From NCBI RefSeq assembly GCF_010894435.1, contig NZ_JAAIXZ010000025.1, positions 99,578 through 163,577 on the forward strand: DNA of 64,000 nucleotides, written 5' to 3'. The notes below the pieces were generated by a model. That model worked only from the letters and a program-made list of their open reading frames with translations. It was not told the DNA's origin and did no database searches. This DNA is from Pyxidicoccus trucidator (GTDB lineage: Bacteria > Myxococcota > Myxococcia > Myxococcales > Myxococcaceae). A program made the position numbers and the translations under genes. Positions 43,790-52,896 of this stretch are shown piece by piece; position 1 is the first letter of the stretch; each line of letters begins with the position of its first letter.

Positions 43790-43858
43790 TCCCGAGCCGG
43801 CGGAGGAAGGGGCGGCCTCCCCTCCCCACCGGACGGCCCGGAAGAGCACCCGCTCGTT

Positions 43859-46033
43859 CTACGGCAGGAGGACCTCCGCGGGGACGTACACGGAGACGCT
43901 GCGCGGTGGCAGCTCCACCACGGTCGCCGTCCCCGCGAGCTGAAGCGTGCGTCCGCTGAAGATGTCCTCGTACGGCCCCGTCTCGGCGGCCAGGCTGCCC
44001 ACCAGGTCTATCTCCAGCGACGGCCGCTGCACCGTGCCCCGATTGATGACCACGATGGCGCCCGGCCCGCCACCCGGCAGGCTCCGCTGGAAGATGTAGA
44101 GGTCGCTCTCCACGCGCAGCGTGTGCCGCTCGCCTGTCTGCAGCGCCGGGTTCAGCCGCCGGGCCCGGCCCAGCTTCTGGACCACCTCCAGCAGCTCCTT
44201 CTCCATCGGCTCCAGCATGGAGTCGAAGCGCATCATCCGCCGGTTGTCCGGGTCGCCCGCGCCCGGCATGCCCACCTCATCGCCGTAGTACACGAGCGGC
44301 ACGCCCGGCTGGGTGAGCAGGAAGGTGAAGGCGTACTTCGCCTTCTCGAAGGCGGACGCGTCCGTCACCGTGGCCGGCGGGCGGGAGTTGCTGAACGGGT
44401 CTCCCCCCGCGCCCTCGAGCTGCTTCGCCGCCTGCGACATGAAGCGCGCCACGTCGTGGTTGCCGATGAAGGGCGAGTTGATGGTGCCCGGCGCGTAGAA
44501 GACCTCGTTGGCGCGCACGGCGGCGTCCACCCGCTCCAGCCCCTGCCCGTCCGCGAAGGCCTCGCGCAGCGGCCAGTACATGGGGAAGTCGAACTGGCCA
44601 TCCAGCTCGCGGGGGCTGACGTAGCGGGCAATCTGCGAGCGGCCATCGGCGCCGACGAACGTCTCGCCCACCAGGTAGAACTCGGTGCCCGTCATGGCGG
44701 TGATTTCCTTCAGCTTCCCGCGCAGGGTGCGCCCCGCCACCTGGTCCATGTGCTTCACGGCGTCCATGCGAAAGCCGTCGAAGTCGGCCGCCTCCAGCCA
44801 CCACAGCGAGTCGTCGATGAACTGGTCCACCATGTCCGACGAGCGCCAGTTGAAGTCCGGCAGGTAGTTGGTGAACTTGCAGGTGAGGCGCTTCTCCTCC
44901 CAGTCACAGTCCTGGCTGCCGCACACGCAGCTGGCGGAGGTGTTGAACCAGCCGTCACCCTGGTGCTCGACCCAGTACGGGTGCTCCTGGTGCACGTGGT
45001 TGAGCACCAGGTCCGCGATGACGCGGATGCCGCGCTTGTGGGCGGCGGTGGTGAGCGCGCGCAGCTCCTCCAGCGAGCCGAAGCGGTGCTGGGTAGTGCG
45101 GGGCTTGGACGGCCAGTAGCCGTGGTAGCCCGAGTAGTACTTGCCGCCCGTGCCGACGAAGCGCCCCTCGGGGTTCTGGTCCACCGGGGAGATCCACAGC
45201 GTGCGGATGCCCATCGCGTCGAAGTAGCCAGCCTCGAGCTTCTCGGTGATGCCGGCGAAGTCCCCGCCCTGGTAGTTGGCGATGGGGTCCACGTCCGCCA
45301 CGGGCCCGTCGTTGTCCGCGCGGGCGTTGTGGAACCGGTCCGTGAAGGCGAAGTACATCAGCCCCGACTCCCACCGGAACTTCTCCTCCTCCACCCAGAA
45401 GGGCAGGTAGAGGGAGTTCGCCTCGCGGCCCTGGGAGTCCCGGGCCGTCACCTTGACGTGGTGCTTGCCCCGCTCCAGGGGCTCGGCATCGAGGATGAAG
45501 CGGCCCGTGCTCCGATCGAACGCGTTGGGCTTCACCTCGCCGTCCACCGACAGCTCCACGCCCTCCTTCGCCGGCCCCGCCTCGTCCGTCCCGTCGAGAT
45601 AGGCGACCTCCAGGTCCAGCCGGCCCGACGGCGTCACCGAGAAGCGCCGCAGCTCCAGCACCGGCTGGCGGCAGTCCGGCACGGTGAGCCGCGAGTACTC
45701 GTCGGCGCGCACCCAGCGGGTGTACGGGTTCTGGGGGTCCATCAGCTGCTTGTCCCCCAGGACGAAGCGGTAGCCGTAGTCGCGCGGCTCCAGCCCCTCC
45801 AGGCGCGCGGTGAACACGCCGTCGCCCCGGTCCTGCAGCTTCAGCGGGTTGGTGGACGAGAAGCCGTCCCACTCGCCGACGACGGACACGGCGCCCTGCA
45901 CGGACAGCTGCGGGGCGTAGGTCAACGTCACCTCGCAGGTCCGGACGGGAATGGAATCTTCGGTCTCACCGCAGGCGGCGGCGAGCAACAGCGCCGGAAA
46001 TGCCAGGGCGCGGGGGAAGCGGAAGGGCGTCAT
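43859..46033 (-). CDS. GH13 alpha-amylase-family lipoprotein
   Basis: A 724-residue exported glycoside hydrolase (lipobox LLAAAC). An N-terminal beta domain (VSVVGEWDGFS) precedes the GH13 barrel. Visible active-site signatures are ADLVLNHVHQEHP, FRMDAVKHM (nucleophile Asp), FYLVGETFVG (acid/base Glu) and FIGNHDVARF (third Asp). Cys-rich loops (CVCGSQDC) may bind calcium or a disulfide. It should cut alpha-1,4-glucans outside the cell. It lies downstream of the first Ser/Thr kinase and may be co-transcribed. Confidence 0.95.
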   Translation of the reverse strand: MTPFRFPRALAFPALLLAAACGETEDSIPVRTCEVTLTYAPQLSVQGAVSVVGEWDGFSSTNPLKLQDRGDGVFTARLEGLEPRDYGYRFVLGDKQLMDPQNPYTRWVRADEYSRLTVPDCRQPVLELRRFSVTPSGRLDLEVAYLDGTDEAGPAKEGVELSVDGEVKPNAFDRSTGRFILDAEPLERGKHHVKVTARDSQGREANSLYLPFWVEEEKFRWESGLMYFAFTDRFHNARADNDGPVADVDPIANYQGGDFAGITEKLEAGYFDAMGIRTLWISPVDQNPEGRFVGTGGKYYSGYHGYWPSKPRTTQHRFGSLEELRALTTAAHKRGIRVIADLVLNHVHQEHPYWVEHQGDGWFNTSASCVCGSQDCDWEEKRLTCKFTNYLPDFNWRSSDMVDQFIDDSLWWLEAADFDGFRMDAVKHMDQVAGRTLRGKLKEITAMTGTEFYLVGETFVGADGRSQIARYVSPRELDGQFDFPMYWPLREAFADGQGLERVDAAVRANEVFYAPGTINSPFIGNHDVARFMSQAAKQLEGAGGDPFSNSRPPATVTDASAFEKAKYAFTFLLTQPGVPLVYYGDEVGMPGAGDPDNRRMMRFDSMLEPMEKELLEVVQKLGRARRLNPALQTGERHTLRVESDLYIFQRSLPGGGPGAIVVINRGTVQRPSLEIDLVGSLAAETGPYEDIFSGRTLQLAGTATVVELPPRSVSVYVPAEVLLP

Positions 46034-46153
46034 GCGAGCACCTTTCTACGGGAGCCCCGCTCGCTTTTCCAAGCCCCCGGGCTGGAACGACTTGACTCGG
46101 TGCGTCGAGGGTTGATTTCGAGGGGACGCGCCGTCGGCTGCGAGGCCGTGGGG

Positions 46154-48637
46154 CTACTCGGCCTCGTACTCCTGGAGCGTGCGGATGACCTGGCTGGCCT
46201 GGGGGTGGTTCCCGGGGGCCAGCTCCAGGAAGCGCCGGTAGTGCTTCGCGCCCTCCTCCCGGCGGCCCAGCCGGGCCTCCACGGAGCCCAGCAGCAGGTG
46301 GCACTCCACGTGGTCCGGGTCCAGCGCCACGCACTGGCGGGCCCGTGCGCGCGCGGCCTCGAACTTCCCGGACTTGAAGAGGGCACGGGCCGCCACCAGG
46401 ACTCCGTCCGCCGAGCTTCCGGAAGTCGCGCGGCCCTCGGCGGAGGGCTCCGGGAACGCCTCGGCGTCGCTGGCTGGGGTGCCCGGCGCCGCCTTCTTGT
46501 CCAGCCGCTGCGCGCTGGCGGGCCTCGGGGTGGCCTGGCGGACCACCGGGGCGCCTCGCTCGGGCAGCGGGCGGGTCTTCTCGATGAGGATGTTCACCGC
46601 GCCCTCGTTGTCGGACGGGTCGTCGTCGACGAAGCCGCAGGCCAGGCCGCGCATCCCGGTGATGCGCACCTCCTCGCCGTGGGACATCAGGAAGCGGGAG
46701 ACCCGCTCTGGAGCCAGGTCCTCCGCTCGCTCCCGCTGCACGCAGGCCACGGTGAGCGCAGGGCCCCGCTCGCGCCCGCGCGTGAAGGCGCCCTCACCCA
46801 CCGGCTCCAGCGTCAACCGGTAGGACTCCTCTGGCAGCAGGCCCGAGAGGACGAAGGCCCGGTCCGCCGGGGCCGTCATCCACTCGGGGTGGAGGACGTG
46901 GCGCTGAACCGCGCCCGTCCTCAGGCTGGTGACAGTCACGGTGCGCCCGGGCAGGTCGTCCGGGACGGGAGGGCCCAGGGTGAAAAGCATCAGCCCCGAG
47001 GCACTCCGGAGTACCTCCGGCTTGCGAGACACGGGGCCCACCGCGGCAGCGGCGTCCACGCCCGGGCCCGTGAGGAGGAAGAAGAGCGCGGGCATCGCCT
47101 TGCCGCGGTCCGCCGTGCCAGACACGGTGGTCTCCACGAGGCTCCAGTCCGCGTTGGCGTCCAGCGTTCCCAGGGCAGCGCGCCCGGAGGAGACGCTGAA
47201 CACGTGCTTCCGGGCATCGACCTGGAAGGACTCCACCGGCCAGGTGGCGGAGGCCCGGGCCTCGGACGCCGCCGGAGTCGACTTCTTCGGAGGGCCCTCG
47301 TCCGCCCGCGCGGGCGGAGGGACGGGCCGGAACGAGGCCGGAGGCCCGGAAGGACGGGGCTCCTCCTGCTCCATCCAGTCGGCCTTGAGCCGGGTGAACG
47401 TCATCCACAGCAGGACCAGGACGGCCAGCACGGCCACGCCGCCCACGGCGGTCGACACGCCGATACCGTCATGGAGGATGCCGCCCTCGGACTCGCTGGC
47501 GCCGTCCGCCGACGCCTCGGGCGACTCCGACTCCGACGGCGCCAACGGCTCGCTCTGGTCGGTCTCGAGCGTCTGGAGTCCCGCCGTCAGCATCGGCGCC
47601 GCCGGCTCGGTGGGCTTGGGCATGGGCGGGGCGACGCGCCAGACGGACAGCTCCTCCACGAAGGAGGGCGGCACCTTGGTGTCGCGGCCCTCGGCCGCCA
47701 TCTCCGTGCGGAACAGCTCGCGCAGCAGGTACGCCACGGACATGGCGGAGAAGCGCGGCGCGGACGTGTAGAGGAACCCGGCCAGTGCGTCGCCCAGGGC
47801 GTGGGCGGACTCGAAGCGGTCCTCCTTCTTCAGCGCGAGCGCCTTCTGCAGGATGGCGTCCAGCGCCGCGGGCACATCCGGCCGCACGTCGCGGGCCCGG
47901 GTGACGGGCTGGCGGAGTGCCAGCTTGCGCCGCACCTCGTACTCGGGCCCCTCCAGCGGCAGCCGCCCGCAGACCAGCATGTAGAGGACCACGCCGGTGG
48001 CCCAGACGTCGGTGCGCGCATCCACGTCCTCGCCGCGCGCCTGCTCGGGGGAGAAGAAGAGGTACTTCCCCTTCACCACGCCCGGGGTGGTGTCGAAGCT
48101 GCGCAGCGAGCGCGCCTTGGCGATGCCGAAGTCGACAATCTTGACCTGGCCCTCGTAGCTGACGAGCACGTTGTCCGGGGAGATGTCCCGGTGGACGATG
48201 CCCAGCGGCACGCCCTTCTCGTCGGCCCGGGTGTGCGCGTAGTGCAGCCCCCGGCACATCTCCAGGGCAATGAAGGTGGCGACGGGCACGGGCAGAGAGA
48301 AGAACTTGGATTGCAGCGCCCGCTTGAGAATGCGGTGGAGCGGCTGGCCGTCCACGTACTCCATGGCCAGGAAGTAGTTGCCGTCCGCCTGCCCGAAGTC
48401 GAAGACCTGGGCCACGTTGCCGTGCGACAGCGTGGCGGAGATGCGCGCCTCGCTGATGAACATGGAGATGAACGCCTCGTCGTCGGCGAACTCCGGCAAC
48501 ACCTTCTTGATGAGCACGGACTTGGTGACGCCGGCCGCGCCCATCAGCCGGGCACGCCACGTCTCCGCCATTCCCCCCCGACCGATACGGGCCTGCAATT
48601 CGTATCGGCCGAAATGTTTCCCCTGCTCGGTTGCCAT
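46154..48637 (-). CDS. Transmembrane Ser/Thr protein kinase A
   Basis: An 827-residue kinase. The catalytic domain covers about residues 10-290, with Lys44 (VLIKK), Asp151 in HRDISPDNVL and DFG at 169-171, all intact. A single membrane helix (VGGVAVLAVLVLLWMTF) near 415 leads to a C-terminal domain with TPR-like helices at the end (ARARQCVALDPDHVEC, RRYRRFLELAPGNHPQAS). It is a tandem paralog of the kinase at 48762, with a 98-percent-identical block in the catalytic core. Start ATG 48637. Confidence 0.94.
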   Translation of the reverse strand: MATEQGKHFGRYELQARIGRGGMAETWRARLMGAAGVTKSVLIKKVLPEFADDEAFISMFISEARISATLSHGNVAQVFDFGQADGNYFLAMEYVDGQPLHRILKRALQSKFFSLPVPVATFIALEMCRGLHYAHTRADEKGVPLGIVHRDISPDNVLVSYEGQVKIVDFGIAKARSLRSFDTTPGVVKGKYLFFSPEQARGEDVDARTDVWATGVVLYMLVCGRLPLEGPEYEVRRKLALRQPVTRARDVRPDVPAALDAILQKALALKKEDRFESAHALGDALAGFLYTSAPRFSAMSVAYLLRELFRTEMAAEGRDTKVPPSFVEELSVWRVAPPMPKPTEPAAPMLTAGLQTLETDQSEPLAPSESESPEASADGASESEGGILHDGIGVSTAVGGVAVLAVLVLLWMTFTRLKADWMEQEEPRPSGPPASFRPVPPPARADEGPPKKSTPAASEARASATWPVESFQVDARKHVFSVSSGRAALGTLDANADWSLVETTVSGTADRGKAMPALFFLLTGPGVDAAAAVGPVSRKPEVLRSASGLMLFTLGPPVPDDLPGRTVTVTSLRTGAVQRHVLHPEWMTAPADRAFVLSGLLPEESYRLTLEPVGEGAFTRGRERGPALTVACVQRERAEDLAPERVSRFLMSHGEEVRITGMRGLACGFVDDDPSDNEGAVNILIEKTRPLPERGAPVVRQATPRPASAQRLDKKAAPGTPASDAEAFPEPSAEGRATSGSSADGVLVAARALFKSGKFEAARARARQCVALDPDHVECHLLLGSVEARLGRREEGAKHYRRFLELAPGNHPQASQVIRTLQEYEAE
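48101..48268 (-). repeat. Kinase-core duplicated block (copy 1)
   Basis: 168 bases matching 50760-50927 at all but 3 positions, covering the kinase catalytic loop and activation segment; surrounding sequence is also similar. Confidence 0.9.
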
Positions 48638-48761
48638 TGCGCGCGTAGGGTACCGCCCTGGCGGGGCGGTTGCTAAGCCCCCCCACCCACGGAGCAGCAC
48701 CCGGCGGCTGACGATGCGGCCCGGCTCAAAGGTGACGCCGGCAGGGCCTGTCGCAACCGAG

Positions 48762-51296
48762 CTACTGCTGTCCGTTTCGCGGCTGCGACCCCTTTGCTTC
48801 GTAGTCCGCGAGCAGCTTGCGGATGCCGTCGGTCCGGGGGTCGTCCGGGTGGTGCTGGACGAAGAGCCGGTAGTTCATCGAGGCGGGCTCGTTGTAGCCG
48901 AGCCGGGCCTGGGCCGAGGCCAGGTGGAGGAGGCAGCTGGCGTGGAGCGGCTCGACGTCCAGACACTGCTGAGCGAGCTGGGTGGCCTTGAGGTAGTCCC
49001 GCTCCTGGAGGGCCCTCGCGGCGTCCCGAGCCAGCCCCCCGGTCTCCGACTCGGGAAGCCCCTCTCCCTTCGCCAAGCCTGTCTTGCGGAGCTGGAGTTC
49101 TACCGTGCCCTGGTTGTCGGAGGGGTCATCGTCAACGAAGCCGCACCGCAGCGAGTCAACGCCCTCGACCTGTACCTCCCTGCCCTGCTCCAGGAGGAAC
49201 GCCACGGGCCAGCCCGCGGCGGGTCCTTCCGCCGTCTTGGATTGACTCCCCTGGACACAGACGACCCGGCGCACGGCGCCTCGTGACAGCCCATGAATGA
49301 ACGCCCCCTCGCCAGCGGACGTCAGCGTCAGGGAATAGCTGTCCGAGCGGCTCAGGCCCTCGATGAGGGCGGCCCTCTCCACGGAGGCGACCCTCGCCTC
49401 CGGTTGGAAGCTGAACTGCTTCGCCACGCCAGGCTGCGTGCCCGCGAGCTGGATGACCCGCCTGGAAGACCGTTTCTGGGTGGGGGGGCCCAGGGTGAAG
49501 AAAGACATGGCCGAGGCGCCCCGGAAGCTCAGCGCGTCCCGGGTGACTTCTCCCAGGGTGACTTCACCAGACACCGAGGACCCCAGGAGCAGGAAGAAGA
49601 CGGGCGGCTGATTCGATGGAGAAGGCGCCTGGACGCTCTTCGGTTCCGGAAGGGGCGCGTCGGAGCGCTCCGAGACTTGATAGGTCTTGGTGGGGGTCAG
49701 CCCCGGGAAGGCAACAAGCCTTCGAGGCAGGACGATGACGTGCCGCTTCGCATCCAGCCACGTGGAGGACACGGACGCAGCCTGTCCATCGGCGCCGGCA
49801 TCGGGAGCGCCGCTCGCGGAGAGCGCCAGGGCCTGGCTTGAGGGTTCGGCGGTTCCGCCATCCGTCGTGGAGGCTTCTGTCATTGACGCGGAGGCAGCCG
49901 CATCCGGTGGCGGGGCGACTCCCGAATCCGCCGCTGGCGCCAGGAGCGCCTCGCTCGCTGCCGGAAGCAAACTTCCCCTCGCGGGTGAATCGGCTTCGAC
50001 GCCTGGCACGGGAGCCGCCGTCACACCCGTCTCTTGTAGGGGACGGAGCGGTGACGGGGCCCGCGACTCGGCTTGCTGCGAGGAGGTCAGGAACAGGGCC
50101 ACCGCCCCCAGCGTGAGCACCGCGCCCGCGCCGATGCAGACGGTGGCAAGCGAGATGCGCGGGGAGCGGCCGGGAGCCTTCGGTGGCTCGGGTGCCTCGG
50201 GCTGCCCCACCAGGGGCCGGCGCATCGGCGGAGTGGTCGTGACTTCCGCGATGGCCGAAGCCTGGGAGGGAGTCACGGCCACGTTGCTGCGCCACGCGTC
50301 CAGCTCCTCGAGGAACGCGGGCGGCACCGCCATCGGGCGGCCCTCCTGGGTCAGCTCGTTCCGGAACAGCTCGCGGACCAGATGCGCCAGGTTCATGGAC
50401 GAGAACCGGGGCGCGAAGCGGTAGAGGAACGAGGCCAGCGCGTCCCCGAAGGCGTGGCTGGACTCGAAGCGCATGTCGAGGTTCACCGACAGCGCGCGCA
50501 TGACGATTTCGTCCAGCTCGGCGGGCAGGTCCTTGCGCACCTGCCGGGGCGACGGGAACTCGCCGTTCGCCAGCCGCGTCATCGCCGTCAACTGCGTGTA
50601 CTGCTCTCCGGACACGGGGAGCTGTCCACAGAGCAACTCGTAGAGCACCACGCCGGTGGCCCAGACGTCGGTGCGCGCATCCACGTCCTCGCCGCGCGCC
50701 TGCTCCGGCGAGAAGAAGAGGTACTTGCCCTTCACCACCCCGGGCTCGGTAAAGAAGCTGCGCAGCGAGCGCGCCTTGGCGATGCCGAAGTCGACAATCT
50801 TGACCTGGCCCTCGTAGCTGACGAGCACGTTGTCCGGAGAGATGTCCCGGTGGACGATGCCCAGCGGCTGGCCCTTCTCGTCGGCCCGGGTGTGCGCGTA
50901 GTGCAGCCCCCGGCACATCTCCAGGGCGAGGAACGTCGCCAGGGGAATGGGCAGGGTCCGGAGGCCAGTCCGCGCCGCGCGCCTGAGGATGCGGTGGAGC
51001 GGCTGGCCGTCCACGAGCTCCATGGCGAGGAAGTAGTCACCATCCACGCGGCCGAAGTCGAAGACCTGGGCCACGTTGCCATGCGACAGCGTGGCGGAGA
51101 TGCGCGCCTCGCTGATGAACATGGAGATGAAGGCTTCATCGCCGGAGAACTCCGGCAGCACCTTCTTGATGAGCACGGGCTTGGTGACGCCGGCGTCGCC
51201 CACCAGGCGGGCACGCCACGTCTCCGCCATTCCTCCCCGACCGAGCCATGACACCAGCTCGTATCGGCCAAACCTGTCTCCGGGTTGCAAGGCCAT
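48762..51296 (-). CDS. Transmembrane Ser/Thr protein kinase B
   Basis: An 844-residue kinase paralogous to the one downstream. Asp151 in HRDISPDNVL and DFG at 169-171 are intact. A membrane segment (LATVCIGAGAVLTLGAVALF) follows a basic juxtamembrane stretch. The outer part is Ser/Ala/Asp-rich, then beta-rich, and ends with TPR-like helices (KATQLAQQCLDVEPLHASC). ATG 51296 is 64 bases from the divergent sigma-54 activator gene. Confidence 0.94.
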   Translation of the reverse strand: MALQPGDRFGRYELVSWLGRGGMAETWRARLVGDAGVTKPVLIKKVLPEFSGDEAFISMFISEARISATLSHGNVAQVFDFGRVDGDYFLAMELVDGQPLHRILRRAARTGLRTLPIPLATFLALEMCRGLHYAHTRADEKGQPLGIVHRDISPDNVLVSYEGQVKIVDFGIAKARSLRSFFTEPGVVKGKYLFFSPEQARGEDVDARTDVWATGVVLYELLCGQLPVSGEQYTQLTAMTRLANGEFPSPRQVRKDLPAELDEIVMRALSVNLDMRFESSHAFGDALASFLYRFAPRFSSMNLAHLVRELFRNELTQEGRPMAVPPAFLEELDAWRSNVAVTPSQASAIAEVTTTPPMRRPLVGQPEAPEPPKAPGRSPRISLATVCIGAGAVLTLGAVALFLTSSQQAESRAPSPLRPLQETGVTAAPVPGVEADSPARGSLLPAASEALLAPAADSGVAPPPDAAASASMTEASTTDGGTAEPSSQALALSASGAPDAGADGQAASVSSTWLDAKRHVIVLPRRLVAFPGLTPTKTYQVSERSDAPLPEPKSVQAPSPSNQPPVFFLLLGSSVSGEVTLGEVTRDALSFRGASAMSFFTLGPPTQKRSSRRVIQLAGTQPGVAKQFSFQPEARVASVERAALIEGLSRSDSYSLTLTSAGEGAFIHGLSRGAVRRVVCVQGSQSKTAEGPAAGWPVAFLLEQGREVQVEGVDSLRCGFVDDDPSDNQGTVELQLRKTGLAKGEGLPESETGGLARDAARALQERDYLKATQLAQQCLDVEPLHASCLLHLASAQARLGYNEPASMNYRLFVQHHPDDPRTDGIRKLLADYEAKGSQPRNGQQ
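50760..50927 (-). repeat. Kinase-core duplicated block (copy 2)
   Basis: Partner of 48101-48268; 165 of 168 bases identical by direct comparison. Confidence 0.9.
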
Positions 51297-51360
51297 TCAG
51301 GCGGCTACCTTACCGCATATCAGGGGAATCCCGGGGGCTGCACCCGGCAGGGCCCATGCT
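51297..51360. promoter_or_regulatory. Short divergent promoter region kinase B / sigma-54 activator
   Basis: Sixty-four bases separate two divergent starts. Both promoters must be here or inside the genes. No sigma-54 (GG-N10-GC) element is clear. Confidence 0.4.
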
Positions 51361-52740
51361 ATGTTCCGCGCCGTGGCGAGCCTGGGAGACGAGGACGGGG
51401 ACGAGCTGATCCGAACCGATGCCCTTCCGGCACTCCGCGCCCCTCGTGTCCGCATGCGTCTGGCGGTGCTGACGGGGCCGGATGCCGGGGAGGCCTATCC
51501 GCTGTTGCCGGGGCGCTACCGCATCGGCTCCGAGCCGACGTCGGACATCGTGCTCCCGGACCGGGCGGTATCGCGCCAGCACCTCATCCTGGAAGTGCGG
51601 GATGATGGCGTACGGGCGGTGGACCCGGGCTCGCGCAACGGCTCCTACTGCGAGGGCATGCGCTTCTCCGAGCTGGAGGTCCGCCCCGGCGCGGTCCTCA
51701 CGCTGGGCACCACCGAGCTGAAGCTGGTGCCCGAGGGCGAGAAGCCACGCTCCATGCCCCTGTCCACGCGCGGCAGCTTCGGCGGGCTGGTGGGCAACAG
51801 CCGACGCATGCGCGAGGTCTTCACGCTGCTGGAGCGGCTGGCCGCGGGCGACTCGGACGTCCTCATCCAGGGCGAGACGGGCACGGGCAAGGAGCTGTGC
51901 GCGGAGGCCATCCACGCCCACAGCCCAAGGAGCAAGGGCCCCTTCGTCATCGCCGACCTCGCGGGCATTCCTCCCGCGCTGCTGGAGAGCGAGCTGTTCG
52001 GCCACGTGAAGGGGGCCTTCACCGGCGCCAACACGGACCGCGCCGGCGCCTTCGAGCGCGCGCACGGGGGCACCCTCTTCCTGGACGAGGTGGGCGAGCT
52101 GCCGCTGGAAGTGCAGCCCCGCCTGCTGCGCGCGCTGGAGCGCCGGCAGGTGAAGCGCGTGGGCGCCAACGACTACCGCACCGTCAACGTGCGCGTGGTG
52201 GCGGCCACGCACCAGGACCTGGAAGGCTCGGTGAAGAGCGGCCAGTTCCGAGGGGACCTCTTCCACCGGCTCGCCGTGCTGCGCGCCATCCTTCCGCCCC
52301 TGCGCGAGCACCCGGAGGACATCCCGCTGCTCATCGACACCGTGCTGGAGCGCATGCACCGTCCTCCCAGCGCCCTGTCGGACCAGACGCGCGCGCTGCT
52401 GGCCCAGTACCCGTGGCCGGGCAACGTGCGCGAATTGCGCAACGTGGTGGACCGCGTGGTGAACCTGGGTGAAGAGGCGCTGCCGGACATCCCCGACGTG
52501 CCCGCGCGCGGAACCGTGCACGGAGACGACGACCCGGAGAACACGGTGCCCATGTCCCTGGACCTCCCCTTCAAGGAGGCCAAGGAGCGGCTCATCGACG
52601 GCTTCGAGCGGGACTACCTCCGCACCCTCCTCGAGCGCTGCGGGGGCAACGTGTCCCGCGCCTCGCGAGAGGCCGGCATCGACCGCGTCTACCTGCGCAA
52701 GCTGCTGCGCAAGCACGGCCTGGACACGGCGTCCTCCTGA
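51361..52740 (+). CDS. FHA-domain sigma-54-dependent activator
   Basis: A 459-residue enhancer-binding protein. An FHA domain at about residues 30-125 (YRIGSEPTSDIVL, SRQHL, SRNGSY) should bind phosphothreonine. The AAA+ core has GETGTGKE (171-178), the sigma-54 contact GAFTGA (218-223) and GGTLFLDEVGELP. A Fis-type helix-turn-helix ends it (NVSRASREAGIDRVYLRKLL). It lacks a receiver, so Ser/Thr phosphorylation is the likely input. The adjacent divergent kinases make that attractive. GTG 51373 is an alternative start. Confidence 0.95.
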   Translation: MFRAVASLGDEDGDELIRTDALPALRAPRVRMRLAVLTGPDAGEAYPLLPGRYRIGSEPTSDIVLPDRAVSRQHLILEVRDDGVRAVDPGSRNGSYCEGMRFSELEVRPGAVLTLGTTELKLVPEGEKPRSMPLSTRGSFGGLVGNSRRMREVFTLLERLAAGDSDVLIQGETGTGKELCAEAIHAHSPRSKGPFVIADLAGIPPALLESELFGHVKGAFTGANTDRAGAFERAHGGTLFLDEVGELPLEVQPRLLRALERRQVKRVGANDYRTVNVRVVAATHQDLEGSVKSGQFRGDLFHRLAVLRAILPPLREHPEDIPLLIDTVLERMHRPPSALSDQTRALLAQYPWPGNVRELRNVVDRVVNLGEEALPDIPDVPARGTVHGDDDPENTVPMSLDLPFKEAKERLIDGFERDYLRTLLERCGGNVSRASREAGIDRVYLRKLLRKHGLDTASS

Positions 52741-52756
52741 CGGAAGCGTCCGTCAG
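52737..52756 (+). terminator. Hairpin overlapping the activator stop
   Basis: A perfect 8-bp stem CTGACGGA/TCCGTCAG with a 4-base loop starts at the stop codon. No U-run. Confidence 0.35.
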
Positions 52757-52896
52757 CCCCCATTCCCGTGCGACCGAGGGGATGCTGGGCCTCCGAGCGG
52801 CGGATGACCTCGTCCGCTGAAGGATGCTGGCGGCTCACCCGCCGGGGCTGTGCGCCTTGAGGGCCATGGACCCGTGCACAGCGTTCGGGGGCTGCC

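Noticed and set aside
44123..48676. A 1517-codon open frame on the plus strand opposite the amylase and kinase A genes
   Set aside because: It spans two genes and the gap between them and its sequence is His/Arg/Gln-rich. It is a product of GC-rich codon bias, not a gene.
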